From Larkinella sp. C7 (lineage in GTDB: Bacteria > Bacteroidota > Bacteroidia > Cytophagales > Spirosomataceae), in assembly GCF_006149005.1 (NCBI RefSeq), contig NZ_VBSL01000003.1, forward strand, positions 186,001 through 250,000: a DNA stretch of 64,000 nt, written 5' to 3'. The notes beneath the pieces are model-generated. The model had not been told where the DNA came from and did not search any database. It was given only the letters and a program-made list of their open reading frames with translations. Positions 37,952 through 46,817 of this stretch are shown here, piece by piece. The first letter of the stretch is position 1. Each line of letters opens with the position of its first letter. Position numbers and translations under genes: made by a program.

Positions 37952-39261
37952 GCGGGCAACCCGGATCCGCAGTGCCGATAGATTCGGCGCTGCAGCCGTT
38001 AGCACTCTGGGGCGGGATAGAGTGTACCGTTAACCGGGTGGGCAATTGCTACCAGGATCAGCTCCTACGGAACGGGCATCATCACCGTTCTGATGACCTC
38101 ATTCAGATAGCAGAATTGGGCCTGAAAACCCTGCGATACCCGGTACTTTGGGAACGTACGGCCTCCGAGCGAATCGACCAGCCCGATTGGCGATGGGCGG
38201 ATGAGCGCCTGGGAATGTTGCAGCAGCTTCAGATCCGGCCCATCGTTGGCCTGGTCCATCACGGCTGTGGCCCGCGTTATGCTACCTTTACCGGCTCAAA
38301 TTTTGAGCAGCAACTGCCCCGCTATGCGCGGCAGGTAGCAGAGCGATATCCCTGGGTCGATGCCTTCACCCCCGTAAACGAGCCCCTGACGACCGCTCGC
38401 TTTTCCGGCTTAAACGGTCACTGGTTTCCACATAAGACCAATGACCGGGCGTTTGTCGAAATTTTGCTTCGCCAATGCAAGGCCACCGTTCTGAGTATGC
38501 AGCAGATTCGGCAAGTGAGGTCTGATGCCCAGTTAATCCAAACCGATGATCTGGGGCAGGTACATAGTACGCTTCAGTTAAGCGGTCAGGCGGAATGGGA
38601 AAATCACCGCCGGTGGCTAACCTGGGATTTATTATGCGGACAGGTTACGGAGCAACATCCGCTCTGGGATTATTTCCGCTGGGTGGGCATTGACCAGAAA
38701 GATCTGGCCTTTTTTAGCGATAACCCCAGTCCGCCTTCCCTGATTGGGGTGAACCATTACATTACCAGTGAGCGCTATCTGGATGAGCAGCTTTGGTCGT
38801 ATCCGGCTCACCTGTGGGGCGGTAATGGCCGACACCGCTACGTGGACACGGAGGTGGTTCGGGCGGCACCGGAGCGACGCATCGGCTTGAGTGGTTTGCT
38901 AAAGCAGACCTGGGAGCGCTATGGGATTCCCATCGCCGTTACCGAAGCCCACCTGGGTTGCACCGTCGATGAGCAGATGCGCTGGCTCCTGGATGTCTGG
39001 CAGCAAACCGAGGAAGTCCGAAAAGTCGGCGTTGACGTACGGGCAGTTACCGCTTGGGCTCTTTTAGGTTCGTATGACTGGCATTGTCTGTTGACCCGCC
39101 AGGAAGGTCATTATGAACCAGGGGCTTTCGACGTGCAATCGGGTCATCTGCAAACGACTCCACTAGCCAATTTGATACAACGCCTGGCCACAGGACAGAA
39201 TCCAGGAGCATTGGTTCCCCCCGGTTTAGGCTGGTGGCAAACGGTAGCGCAAGTGTGTTGA
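37948..39261 (+). CDS. Glycoside hydrolase family 1-like protein
   Basis: The 437-residue protein has an N-terminal (beta/alpha)8 pattern of the GH1 / beta-glucosidase superfamily. It has the acid/base motif TPVNEPLTTARF and a likely nucleophile in the late IAVTEAHLG (TEA instead of the usual TENG). No signal peptide is seen, so it acts in the cytoplasm, probably on a sugar intermediate. It overlaps the glycosyltransferase gene by four bases and precedes glf; this trio recurs in Bacteroidota (from memory). Its natural substrate is unknown. Confidence 0.82.
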   Translation: MSGQPGSAVPIDSALQPLALWGGIECTVNRVGNCYQDQLLRNGHHHRSDDLIQIAELGLKTLRYPVLWERTASERIDQPDWRWADERLGMLQQLQIRPIVGLVHHGCGPRYATFTGSNFEQQLPRYARQVAERYPWVDAFTPVNEPLTTARFSGLNGHWFPHKTNDRAFVEILLRQCKATVLSMQQIRQVRSDAQLIQTDDLGQVHSTLQLSGQAEWENHRRWLTWDLLCGQVTEQHPLWDYFRWVGIDQKDLAFFSDNPSPPSLIGVNHYITSERYLDEQLWSYPAHLWGGNGRHRYVDTEVVRAAPERRIGLSGLLKQTWERYGIPIAVTEAHLGCTVDEQMRWLLDVWQQTEEVRKVGVDVRAVTAWALLGSYDWHCLLTRQEGHYEPGAFDVQSGHLQTTPLANLIQRLATGQNPGALVPPGLGWWQTVAQVC

Positions 39262-39313
39262 CCCTGTTTTATTTCGTTTTAATGGATTGCTTACCACTTC
39301 ACTTTTTCAATTT

Positions 39314-40435
39314 ATGCATTACGATTATGTTATTGTCGGGGCGGGTTTTGCCGGTAGTGTATTGGCCGAACGTCTGGCGACGCAGTTGGACAAACGCATT
39401 TTGCTCATCGACAAACGGCCCCATATCGGCGGAAACGCTTTTGACTGTCTGAATGAAGACGGCATTTTGATTCACCAGTATGGCCCTCACATCTTCCATA
39501 CCAATTCGCCTGAGGTCTACACTTATTTATCTCAATTTACGTCATGGCGCCCTTATGAACACCGGGTGTTGGCTGCTGTAGACGGTCAACTGTTACCCAT
39601 TCCCATCAACCTGGATACGGTCAATAAACTGTATGGCTATTCATTTACGTCCGAGCAGTTGATGGCCTACTTTGACAGCGTTGGCGAGCCCGTTGCCGAC
39701 ATTCAGACGGCCGAGGATGTTGTCGTTAGCCAGGTAGGGCGGGATTTATACGAAAAATTCTTTCGGGGCTATACGCGCAAGCAATGGGGCGTTGATCCTT
39801 CCCAACTTGACAAAATGGTGACTGCCCGCATCCCAACCCGTACCAATCAGGACGATCGCTACTTTACGGATCAGTTTCAATGTATGCCCTTGCATGGCTA
39901 CACGAAAATGTTTGAGAAAATGGTCGATCATCCAAACATTCACCTGTTGCTCAGTACGGATTTCAAAGAAATTAACCGGCAACTTTCCTTCGACGAATTG
40001 ATCTATACGGGGCCAATCGATGAGTATTTTGACTGCTGTTACGGCAAGCTTCCCTACCGGTCGCTGCGCTTCGATCACCAGACATTAGAAGTGGCTAACT
40101 ACCAGCCTGTTGGCGTTGTTAATTACCCCAATGATCATGCTTATACCCGCATTACGGAGTATAAGAAACTTACCGGTCAGGAACACCCTAAAACAAGCAT
40201 TACGTTTGAATACCCCCAGGATGAGGGCGATCCTTACTACCCAATTCCCAGACCGGAGAACGCTGCGCTTTACCGTCAGTACAAGCAATTGGCCGACGGG
40301 CAGCCGGGGGTTCATTTTGTCGGGCGGCTGGGAACGTACCGGTATTATAATATGGATCAGGTGGTCGCTCAGGCCCTGACACTGTTTAAGAAATTGGCGG
40401 GTATCGACTCGCTTCAGGAGGCCATAAAAGGCTGA
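39314..40435 (+). CDS. glf: UDP-galactopyranose mutase
   Basis: This enzyme converts UDP-galactopyranose to UDP-galactofuranose, using reduced FAD. The start at 39314 (MHYDYVIVGAGFAGSVLAER) gives 373 residues, about the family's usual length; the frame begins nine codons earlier. The dinucleotide motif VGAGFAGS, the DKRPHIGGNAFD segment, HQYGPHIFHT and GYTRKQWG, and the late VHFVGRLGTYRYYNMDQV all match. It is the last gene of the cluster with a glycosyltransferase and a GH1-like enzyme, so the three probably make a galactofuranose-containing surface glycan. Confidence 0.95.
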   Translation: MHYDYVIVGAGFAGSVLAERLATQLDKRILLIDKRPHIGGNAFDCLNEDGILIHQYGPHIFHTNSPEVYTYLSQFTSWRPYEHRVLAAVDGQLLPIPINLDTVNKLYGYSFTSEQLMAYFDSVGEPVADIQTAEDVVVSQVGRDLYEKFFRGYTRKQWGVDPSQLDKMVTARIPTRTNQDDRYFTDQFQCMPLHGYTKMFEKMVDHPNIHLLLSTDFKEINRQLSFDELIYTGPIDEYFDCCYGKLPYRSLRFDHQTLEVANYQPVGVVNYPNDHAYTRITEYKKLTGQEHPKTSITFEYPQDEGDPYYPIPRPENAALYRQYKQLADGQPGVHFVGRLGTYRYYNMDQVVAQALTLFKKLAGIDSLQEAIKG

Positions 40436-40530
40436 TGGTAGTGATATTACCGTACGGTTTCCGCTCTTTGTCAGCGGTTTTTGGTTATGTCCACCCCGTC
40501 CGAACCACCCCGAAGCAGCATGCAAAAAAG

Positions 40531-40563
40531 AATAACCGCAGCCACTAGCTGGCTACGGTTATT
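40531..40563 (+). terminator. Hairpin terminator after glf
   Basis: AATAACCGCAGCC and GGCTACGGTTATT pair over 13 bases with one mismatch around ACTAGCT. It is about 95 bases past the glf stop. Confidence 0.65.
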
Positions 40564-41007
40564 GCCATCACCAATCATAAACATCAAACTTATCGTTGGG
40601 AACCATTTCGCGCTGATTGGGCCGACCGGGGGGCGGGCGAAGGGCCGCTCTGCTTCTGCAACCGTTTTGATTTCTTGTCATTACGGGAGCCGTGCCCTGC
40701 ATTGTGCCTTCGCTACCGCGTCGCGTATGTCTGTCGTTTTTCAATGGCTACTCATGAAAACCCATATCCTTTGAAGTGAGTTACCGGAAAAACTAAAAGA
40801 ATGAGGATTCGGCCTGCGGCTTTTCAGGATGCTGGTGTCGTCGCCGGAATGGACATGCGTCTTACCGGACCGGAACCTCATTTTAGAAGACGATTTTCAT
40901 CAACCTTTTCCAGGCGCAGTTTCACTAAAACCGGGTTAATCTGATTTGTTGGGGGAATTAGCCCGTTTTCAGGGTGGCGGTTAACGATTTTAATAAAATA
41001 GGAATCA
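40564..41007. other. Intergenic region, no clear gene
   Basis: About 440 bases without a convincing gene. A minus-strand stretch ending near 40878 reads NPVLVKLRLEKVDENRLLK but has no start codon, and it overlaps the start of the next gene. It could be a decayed 3' end or chance. Confidence 0.3.
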
Positions 41008-41802
41008 ATGAAAAGTTATTGGATTTCAATATTCCTCCTGGGCCTTCTGGCTTGTGGAGGAGGAGGTTCCGGCACCGCCGATATCGATAGCGGAGGTGGG
41101 GCGCGCCATGCTTCAAATACATTAGGACGCCAGGTGAGTGGTTCCCGGCTGTTGAGCGAGCACTACAAATACAATATGCCGTGTTATTACATCAGTGAAG
41201 CGTCGCTCAAAGCCATGTTCAACCTGGCGGAAGACGCCCCCCTGATCTGGAAGGAAACCGAGAGTACCTGTGAAGTCGTCCTGAACAATAAAAAACTGGT
41301 GGTACTTTCGACCACCACCGACCGGCCGTTTGAGTCGGTTTTCCATGCCGATTTTTATTTTAGACGCCTGTATCAACCCGAATCCCTGGATCGTCGCAGC
41401 GGGAAACAACCCTTTACGGGCCCGGAGCCCCAGGGAACCGGTGCTGAAAGTCCGGTTGGCGGAGTTGGGGATACTTCGACAGCCGGAAACAGCGCCGTAG
41501 CGGGTGCTCCGAACGATTCGATTCAGATCCACGCGGCTCCGGGCCAATTGGCATCTGCTCAATTGAAAGACAGCGACGAGCTGCAAGCCGGACCCCAGCC
41601 CGTACCGGGGGTATGGGAAAAAGCCGTATGGGATGCGACAAGCAGAACGCTGCATATCCTGAATCTGCAGCACGTTTTTCATATCACGGTCAACCAGGGC
41701 CCAACGGCGAAAATGGATAGCCTGAATGCCACCAAACTTGGTGCGTTGCTGACCAAACAGGTGGACGACGAAGCGAACCAGGGAGAAGCCCCAATCTATT
41801 GA
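41008..41802 (+). CDS. Lipoprotein of unknown function
   Basis: The 264-residue product has a lipoprotein signal peptide with lipobox LLAC at residues 13-16, followed by a Gly/Ser-rich spacer (GGGGSG). Residues 45-125 look folded, with YKYNMPCYYISEASLKAMF and VVLNNKKLVVLSTTTDRPF. Residues 130-195 are a Pro/Gly/Ala-rich, probably disordered linker, and a small domain ends the protein (VWDATSRTLHILNLQHVFHI). No family is recognised. It is a single-gene unit ended by a strong hairpin. Confidence 0.7.
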   Translation: MKSYWISIFLLGLLACGGGGSGTADIDSGGGARHASNTLGRQVSGSRLLSEHYKYNMPCYYISEASLKAMFNLAEDAPLIWKETESTCEVVLNNKKLVVLSTTTDRPFESVFHADFYFRRLYQPESLDRRSGKQPFTGPEPQGTGAESPVGGVGDTSTAGNSAVAGAPNDSIQIHAAPGQLASAQLKDSDELQAGPQPVPGVWEKAVWDATSRTLHILNLQHVFHITVNQGPTAKMDSLNATKLGALLTKQVDDEANQGEAPIY

Positions 41803-41877
41803 TTCTGCCAGCGATTGCCTTTAAAATCGTAAGCCTGAACCTAATAAACACACAGCGAACGCCTTGTGTGAAGCCTT

Positions 41878-41920
41878 AAAACCGTCTTTGTCCGCGATCC
41901 ACGCGGACAAAGACGGTTTT
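41878..41920 (+). terminator. Strong hairpin terminator after the lipoprotein gene
   Basis: A perfect 19-base stem (AAAACCGTCTTTGTCCGCG with its complement) encloses ATCCA. It ends 18 bases before the GH2 start at 41939. Read through, it would also fold in the leader of that gene. Confidence 0.85.
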
Positions 41921-41938
41921 CACCATTTCACGTTTTAT

Positions 41939-43765
41939 ATGGAGTTTAAGCATCCCAACACCGGTTTTTCAGCGAGCCAATCCGAAAGTGCCGAACCGGT
42001 CAATCAACTGCCGAGAGCCGTTTTACGGTCCAATGATTTCATGCTACTCGATGGCGAATGGCGGTTTTTAGTCGATCCTGACGATCGGGGCATACAGGAA
42101 CGATGGTTTTTAGGCCATTCGTTTGAAGGGACCGCCCACTGGCCCGGTGCCATTGAAGCCCATCTGGCACAGGCAAAAGATCAAACCGGGACAACGGCCT
42201 GGAAAGACAAGGTAGTGGCCTGGTATGAACGGGAATTTACCGCGCCTTCCCGCAGTGAATCAGCCGCCCGGTCGATGATTCAACTCACCTTCGGGGCTTG
42301 TGGCTACGAAACCCGGGTCTGGCTCAACGGCTATCCGCTCCGGACCATCGAAGATGAAGAGGTACATTTCGGAGAATACACGTCGTTCTCGTATGAATTG
42401 CCTGAAAGCTACCTGCGCCCGGAGAATCGGCTCACGGTTCGCATTGCCGACACCATGGATGCCGAAATTCCGCGGGGCAAACAGGAGTCCCACGTCTACA
42501 AGCGGGGCGGTATTTGGTACCAAACCTACACCGGAGCCGTCCGGAGCATATGGCTGGAAACTGTCGAGCGCAATCGGCTGCGGTCCCGCGTTGGCGTGGT
42601 TAGCATTGTGGAAGACCGGCTCGTGCGCTTCAGCCTGACCACCCGGATTCATGATCCGGGCGACTACGTATTGCGGTTGCAGTCTTTTGCCCCGGGATCG
42701 GCCACACCCCTGAGCAGTTCGGACTATCCCTTGCGCTTAGACGCCGGGCAAAAGCAGCAGCGGGTCGTGCTGGATCTGGAAGATGCCCAGCTTTGGTCAC
42801 CCGAAAATCCCATCCGCTACAAACTCGTTGCCCAACTGATCGATCAGGAAGGGTATACCGCCCAAATTGAAACGCACTTCGGCCTGCGGAAAATAGAAGC
42901 CCGGGGGCGTTATGTGTACCTGAACAATGAACCGATTTACCTGGATGGTATTCTCTATCAGCCCGGCACAGCCACCTTTGAGGAAATGCAACGGCACATG
43001 CGGGCCATGAAAGCCCTGGGATGCAACCTGGTACGGGTGCATATTGCCGGAATTGATCCCCGGATTTATAACCTGGCCGATGAATTGGGTTTGCTGTTGT
43101 GGGTGGAAGTACCCAGCCCGCACGTCTCCACGGTTCGAAGTCGGGAAAACCACCGGGCCGAATTGCTGCGGATGGTGGCCCTGATCGGCACGCACCCCTC
43201 GGTGGTTATCTGGAGTCTGTATAACGAAGACTGGGGCGCTCAGGACATTGCGACCAACCCGGATACGCGCCGGTATATCGTGGATATGTACCACTATATG
43301 CAACTGGCGCATCCCCAGTTTCTGGTCGTTGACAACGATGGCTGGCAGCATGTGTCTTTCGAAGGACGGCTGAAATCGGATTTGCTGACCGCGCACCTGT
43401 ATACACCCGATCTGGCCCACTGGCGGGCGTTGCTCGACCGACTGGCCGCGGGCGAGCTAACTGGCGTAGCCGCTTTTCCACTGGTGGTTGGCGATCCGTT
43501 TTTCTACCGGCGACAGGTACCGTTGGTGATCAGTGAGTGGGGCGGTTTTGGTTTTGCCGACTATGGTGGTCCCAACGACGCCAGCGAACGGGCGGAACGC
43601 ATCGGGCTCTTCAAACGCGAATTGCGACAACACGCCATTGCCGGTGATATTTATACGCAGGCTACCAACATCGAAGAGGAACGCAATGGGCTGATCGACC
43701 CAAAAACCGGTGAACTGACCGTACCGGCGGGCTTACTGAATTCGAGGAATTTACCGCCAGCGTAG
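41939..43765 (+). CDS. Glycoside hydrolase family 2 enzyme (cytoplasmic)
   Basis: The start at 41939 (MEFKHPNTG) gives 608 residues; a longer frame would read through the terminator hairpin. No signal peptide is present. The N-terminal sugar-binding domain (VLRSNDFMLLDGEWRF, FGACGYETRVWLNGYPL) and the Ig-like middle domain precede the (beta/alpha)8 barrel (LDGILYQPGTAT). The acid/base Glu is in WSLYNEDWG and the nucleophile Glu in VISEWGGFG. It likely hydrolyses beta-linked galactose, glucuronic acid or mannose; which one is not clear. Confidence 0.88.
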   Translation: MEFKHPNTGFSASQSESAEPVNQLPRAVLRSNDFMLLDGEWRFLVDPDDRGIQERWFLGHSFEGTAHWPGAIEAHLAQAKDQTGTTAWKDKVVAWYEREFTAPSRSESAARSMIQLTFGACGYETRVWLNGYPLRTIEDEEVHFGEYTSFSYELPESYLRPENRLTVRIADTMDAEIPRGKQESHVYKRGGIWYQTYTGAVRSIWLETVERNRLRSRVGVVSIVEDRLVRFSLTTRIHDPGDYVLRLQSFAPGSATPLSSSDYPLRLDAGQKQQRVVLDLEDAQLWSPENPIRYKLVAQLIDQEGYTAQIETHFGLRKIEARGRYVYLNNEPIYLDGILYQPGTATFEEMQRHMRAMKALGCNLVRVHIAGIDPRIYNLADELGLLLWVEVPSPHVSTVRSRENHRAELLRMVALIGTHPSVVIWSLYNEDWGAQDIATNPDTRRYIVDMYHYMQLAHPQFLVVDNDGWQHVSFEGRLKSDLLTAHLYTPDLAHWRALLDRLAAGELTGVAAFPLVVGDPFFYRRQVPLVISEWGGFGFADYGGPNDASERAERIGLFKRELRQHAIAGDIYTQATNIEEERNGLIDPKTGELTVPAGLLNSRNLPPA

Positions 43766-43813
43766 GTGCTGGCAACGGGTAACCGGTTCTAAGGACCGCC
43801 CGGCTGGGGCAAG

Positions 43814-44536
43814 CTACCGGTTTTCGAAAAGCTTTTTGAAGCGCAGGGCGTCCTGCAGCATGTGTATATTGTTGAAAAAGACATAAGCTGGCTGGTTTTC
43901 GGGCAGCAGTTCCAGCAAGTCGGACAGCTCCTGCTCTTCGTATTGATACCGCCAGCCCTGGCGTCCGTGCAGCCGGAAGTAACACTGTTCGGGAGTAACG
44001 GTTTGGGTGGTAAATGGATCGACAACGTGCCAGAGTTGCAGACTGTGGCAGAGGTCTTTCACGAGCTGACGATCCCACGCACCCCGGGGTTCCCACGCCA
44101 GATTGAGTTGCTGGCGGTCGATGCCGGAAAAGAAGCTTTCCAGATTCGCCACATTTTCCCGGGTCGGTTTGAAACTGGCGGGGCATTGAAACAGGACGGT
44201 TTTGGCTTTCAGGGCGTTGGCACAGGCGAGAGTGACTTGCCAGGCCTGTTGAACGACATCCGACGGTTTGAACGAACCAGCCTGCGGGCGTTCTTCTTCC
44301 GAAAGGTTTTTTTTCAACCGCTTATACGTCGGACTTCGGGCTTCGTGGGTAATGAGCTGCCAGGCTTTGATGGTGAATTCGAATTCGGGCGGCAGTTGTC
44401 GCTGCCAGTTCTCCAGCGTTGAAATCCGGGGTGGTTGGTAGAACGTCTGTTGCACTTCTACGCACGACAGGAGTTGGGCGTATTCGGTTTTGGGGCGCGG
44501 GAAACCGCAGGTGCCAATGTTCACCATAGTTGCCAT
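43814..44536 (-). CDS. DUF72 family protein (YecE-like)
   Basis: The 240-residue protein has the DUF72 opening (VNIGTCGFPRPK), the conserved CVEVQQTFYQPP and PEFEFTIKAWQLITH, and the later PRGAWDRQLVKDLC and FRLHGRQGW. The fold is a TIM barrel related to sugar-phosphate isomerases, with no established reaction. The start is ATG at 44536, or at 44527 (MVNIGTCGF). It converges with the GH2 gene. Confidence 0.9.
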   Translation of the reverse strand: MATMVNIGTCGFPRPKTEYAQLLSCVEVQQTFYQPPRISTLENWQRQLPPEFEFTIKAWQLITHEARSPTYKRLKKNLSEEERPQAGSFKPSDVVQQAWQVTLACANALKAKTVLFQCPASFKPTRENVANLESFFSGIDRQQLNLAWEPRGAWDRQLVKDLCHSLQLWHVVDPFTTQTVTPEQCYFRLHGRQGWRYQYEEQELSDLLELLPENQPAYVFFNNIHMLQDALRFKKLFENR

Positions 44537-44602
44537 CCACTCCTGAATAAAACAGGTAAAAACAAACCGGCTCTTTTCGACTCCATCTGAATAAGGTACA
44601 TC

Positions 44603-44640
44603 AAAGTCGATCAGAACCCGACCGGTTTCTGATCGACTTT
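44603..44640 (-). terminator. Terminator of the alcohol dehydrogenase operon
   Basis: AAAGTCGATCAGAA and its exact complement pair over 14 bases around a 10-base loop, 27 bases past the stop at 44667. Confidence 0.75.
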
Positions 44641-44666
44641 TCGAATAGGCGAACTTAGCGGTTTCC

Positions 44667-45185
44667 TTATTTCTTTCTTCGAAGAAACATAAAAACCGCC
44701 ACGGTGACCGCTGTTCCGATGAGTACTTTTTTGGTTAGGCCCTGCGGGTCGTGTTTCCACTCCGCTTTCCAGCCTCTTTCGGCAAAAATATTGGGAATAT
44801 GCCCCCGTTTGAAATCATCGATGATGCCCTCCACCATATTGACGCGGTCGGCCAGCAGCAGCGGGAGCCAGTGACCGTATTCGGACTCACTGTATTTGAA
44901 GGCATACCGGCGGATGGCCCCACTCAATCCGGAAGGCGGTGTCGACGTACCAAAAACCGCACTGATTGTCGGCCGTTCGATGGAACGCAGCACTTCCATG
45001 TCCACCGGTTGCTGGGTAGGTCGCTCCCAGGTGTTGCCCCTGTATTCGTCCAGTCCATCGATGCCGTCTATGCGGTTTCGAATAGGATACGTCGGATCGT
45101 TTTTTGGATCGGCATCGATGCCCCAGCCTTTGATGTGCGAATAGTCCTGGGCGATAGCCGGTAAATCGTTGGTTTTAGTTTCCAT
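44667..45185 (-). CDS. Conserved hypothetical protein with C-terminal membrane anchor
   Basis: The 172-residue protein begins METKTNDLPAIAQDYSHIKG, and residues 20-60 are rich in Asp/Gly/Pro (GWGIDADPKNDPTYPIRN). The end is one hydrophobic helix followed by a basic tail (TVAVFMFLRRKK), which suggests an anchor with the N-terminal part on the outside or in the cytoplasm. The function is not recognised. It starts seven bases past the stop of the zinc alcohol dehydrogenase gene, so the two form one operon. Confidence 0.75.
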   Translation of the reverse strand: METKTNDLPAIAQDYSHIKGWGIDADPKNDPTYPIRNRIDGIDGLDEYRGNTWERPTQQPVDMEVLRSIERPTISAVFGTSTPPSGLSGAIRRYAFKYSESEYGHWLPLLLADRVNMVEGIIDDFKRGHIPNIFAERGWKAEWKHDPQGLTKKVLIGTAVTVAVFMFLRRKK

Positions 45186-45192
45186 AGGAATT

Positions 45193-46347
45193 TTACATTC
45201 TGGCGGATGGTGGAATAAGAACGGGTTTGATGCAATTGTCGAGCTTACTGGAAAACATGCGATAAGCGTCGGCGGCTTCTTCCAGCGGAATGCGGTGGGT
45301 GATCAGCGCTTTGGGGTTTAAAATTCCATTCTGGACGTGCTCGATGAGCCTTGGCAACAGACGTTTGACCGAAGCCTGATTGGCTCGCAGCGTCAGGCCT
45401 TTGTTAACGACGTTGCCAATCGGAACCAGGTTGTCCGTGGGGCCATAGACACCTACAATAGACACAATTCCGCCTTTTTTGACGGAGTTAATGGCCCAGT
45501 GCAGCGCCGTAGCCGAACCCGCCTGTAGCAGGGTTTTTCGCCCCGTAATGGTTTGCAGGGCACTTCCGGCCGCTTCCGCGCCAACCGCATCGATCACCAC
45601 ATCGGCCCCCATCCAGTCGGTTATTTTCTTGATGAAAACGACCGGATCGTCCATTTCTTTAAAGTTGTAGACTTCGCAATTGGCGTAATTGCGAACAAAC
45701 TCCAGCCGATACTCATATTGATCCAGGACAATGACCCGACCTGCCCCAAACAACCAGCAACACCGGGCGGCCATGATGCCTACCGGACCGGCACCAAAAA
45801 CGACCACCGTATCACCGGGTTGAATCCCCGCCATCTCGGCAGCCTGATAGCCCGTTGGCACCACATCGGTCAGCATAACGGCATCATCCGGGTCCATCCC
45901 CGTTGGAATGACGGTTGGCCCCACGTTGGCATAGGGTACCCGGACAAATTCGGCCTGCCCGCCATCATATCCACCGCCGGTGTGAGAGTAGCCAAAAATA
46001 CCACCCACCGCTGTCGCCTGTGTGTTCGATTCATGGCAGTTTCCGAAGAGTCCCTGCCGGCAAAAATGGCACTTGCCACAGGCAATGTTAAACGGCACCA
46101 GAACGTGATCACCGACTTTTACTTTGTGCACTTCCGAACCAATTTCTTCGACAATGCCGATAAATTCGTGGCCGAAGGTCATGCCGACCCGCGTATCCGG
46201 CACATTGCCATTGTAGAGGTGCAAATCAGAACCGCAGATACAGGAGCGGGTAACCCGCACAATCGCATCTTCGGGATGCTTGATTTCGGGCATGGGTTTG
46301 TGGCTGACACGAACCCGTTGTGGGCCGCGGTAATTTATGGCTAGCAT
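45193..46347 (-). CDS. Zinc-dependent alcohol/formaldehyde dehydrogenase family protein
   Basis: The start at 46347 (MLAINYRGPQRVRV) gives 384 residues, normal for the family; the frame extends to 46434. The catalytic zinc region is CICGSDLHLYNG and GHEFIGIVEEIG. The structural zinc site is CGKCHFCRQGLFGNCHE, and the Rossmann motif is VFGAGPVGIMAARC. It resembles threonine-type and glutathione-independent formaldehyde dehydrogenases. It oxidises an alcohol or aldehyde with NAD(P), substrate unknown. It is the first gene of a two-gene operon. Confidence 0.88.
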   Translation of the reverse strand: MLAINYRGPQRVRVSHKPMPEIKHPEDAIVRVTRSCICGSDLHLYNGNVPDTRVGMTFGHEFIGIVEEIGSEVHKVKVGDHVLVPFNIACGKCHFCRQGLFGNCHESNTQATAVGGIFGYSHTGGGYDGGQAEFVRVPYANVGPTVIPTGMDPDDAVMLTDVVPTGYQAAEMAGIQPGDTVVVFGAGPVGIMAARCCWLFGAGRVIVLDQYEYRLEFVRNYANCEVYNFKEMDDPVVFIKKITDWMGADVVIDAVGAEAAGSALQTITGRKTLLQAGSATALHWAINSVKKGGIVSIVGVYGPTDNLVPIGNVVNKGLTLRANQASVKRLLPRLIEHVQNGILNPKALITHRIPLEEAADAYRMFSSKLDNCIKPVLIPPSARM

Positions 46348-46582
46348 AGCAATCGCTTTTACGTTTGTATTTTTGGAACTGGCTTCCGAATGGTTAACTA
46401 CCAAAAAATAGGAGGGATTTAATTTAGTGAGCATTCGGCCCCTGGCGAGATTTCTCTGGATCTCTTCCAGCCAAGTTCATTAAACAACGGACAGCCGAAC
46501 CAATCTGGCAACAAGTTCAGCTTCTGTCTTCAATTGGTGTTGGCCCCCAATTTGCTAAAGAAAGGTCTCCAGTCAAATGTAG

Positions 46583-46817
46583 CAAGTCCACAACCGGCTC
46601 AGAGCCGCCACCGCTCATTACTTTACCGACGAGCGGGAATGGAACGAACAGGGTCTGGAGCTTCTGGCAGACCACCATGACACCGGGCTTCAGCCTCGTA
46701 TAACTATTTTGCGTTGCCGCACACGGGTGGCAACGGCATTACAATCCATTCGGTCCCGGACGAAGCCGACTACCGGATTTATACGCGGGTGATCGGCTGG
46801 TTGATCAGACGACCGGT
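46583..46817 (+). pseudogene. Likely frameshifted gene remnant, not recognised
   Basis: Two overlapping plus-strand frames without starts look coding. One (from 46583) reads NRLRAATAHYFTDEREWNEQ and GLELLADHHDTG. The other (from 46681) reads YNYFALPHTGGNGITIHSVP and DEADYRIYTRVIGWLIRRP. Together they look like one protein piece with a frameshift near 46710. It is cut by the end of the convergent esterase gene. No family is assigned. Confidence 0.3.

Noticed and set aside
40481-40774. Plus-strand frame of 97 codons after glf
   Set aside because: It contains the terminator hairpin and has an unnatural composition.
40878-41013. Minus-strand frame ending NPVLVKLRLEKVDENRLLK
   Set aside because: It has no start codon and overlaps the start of the convincing lipoprotein gene. 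A chance frame is at least as likely.
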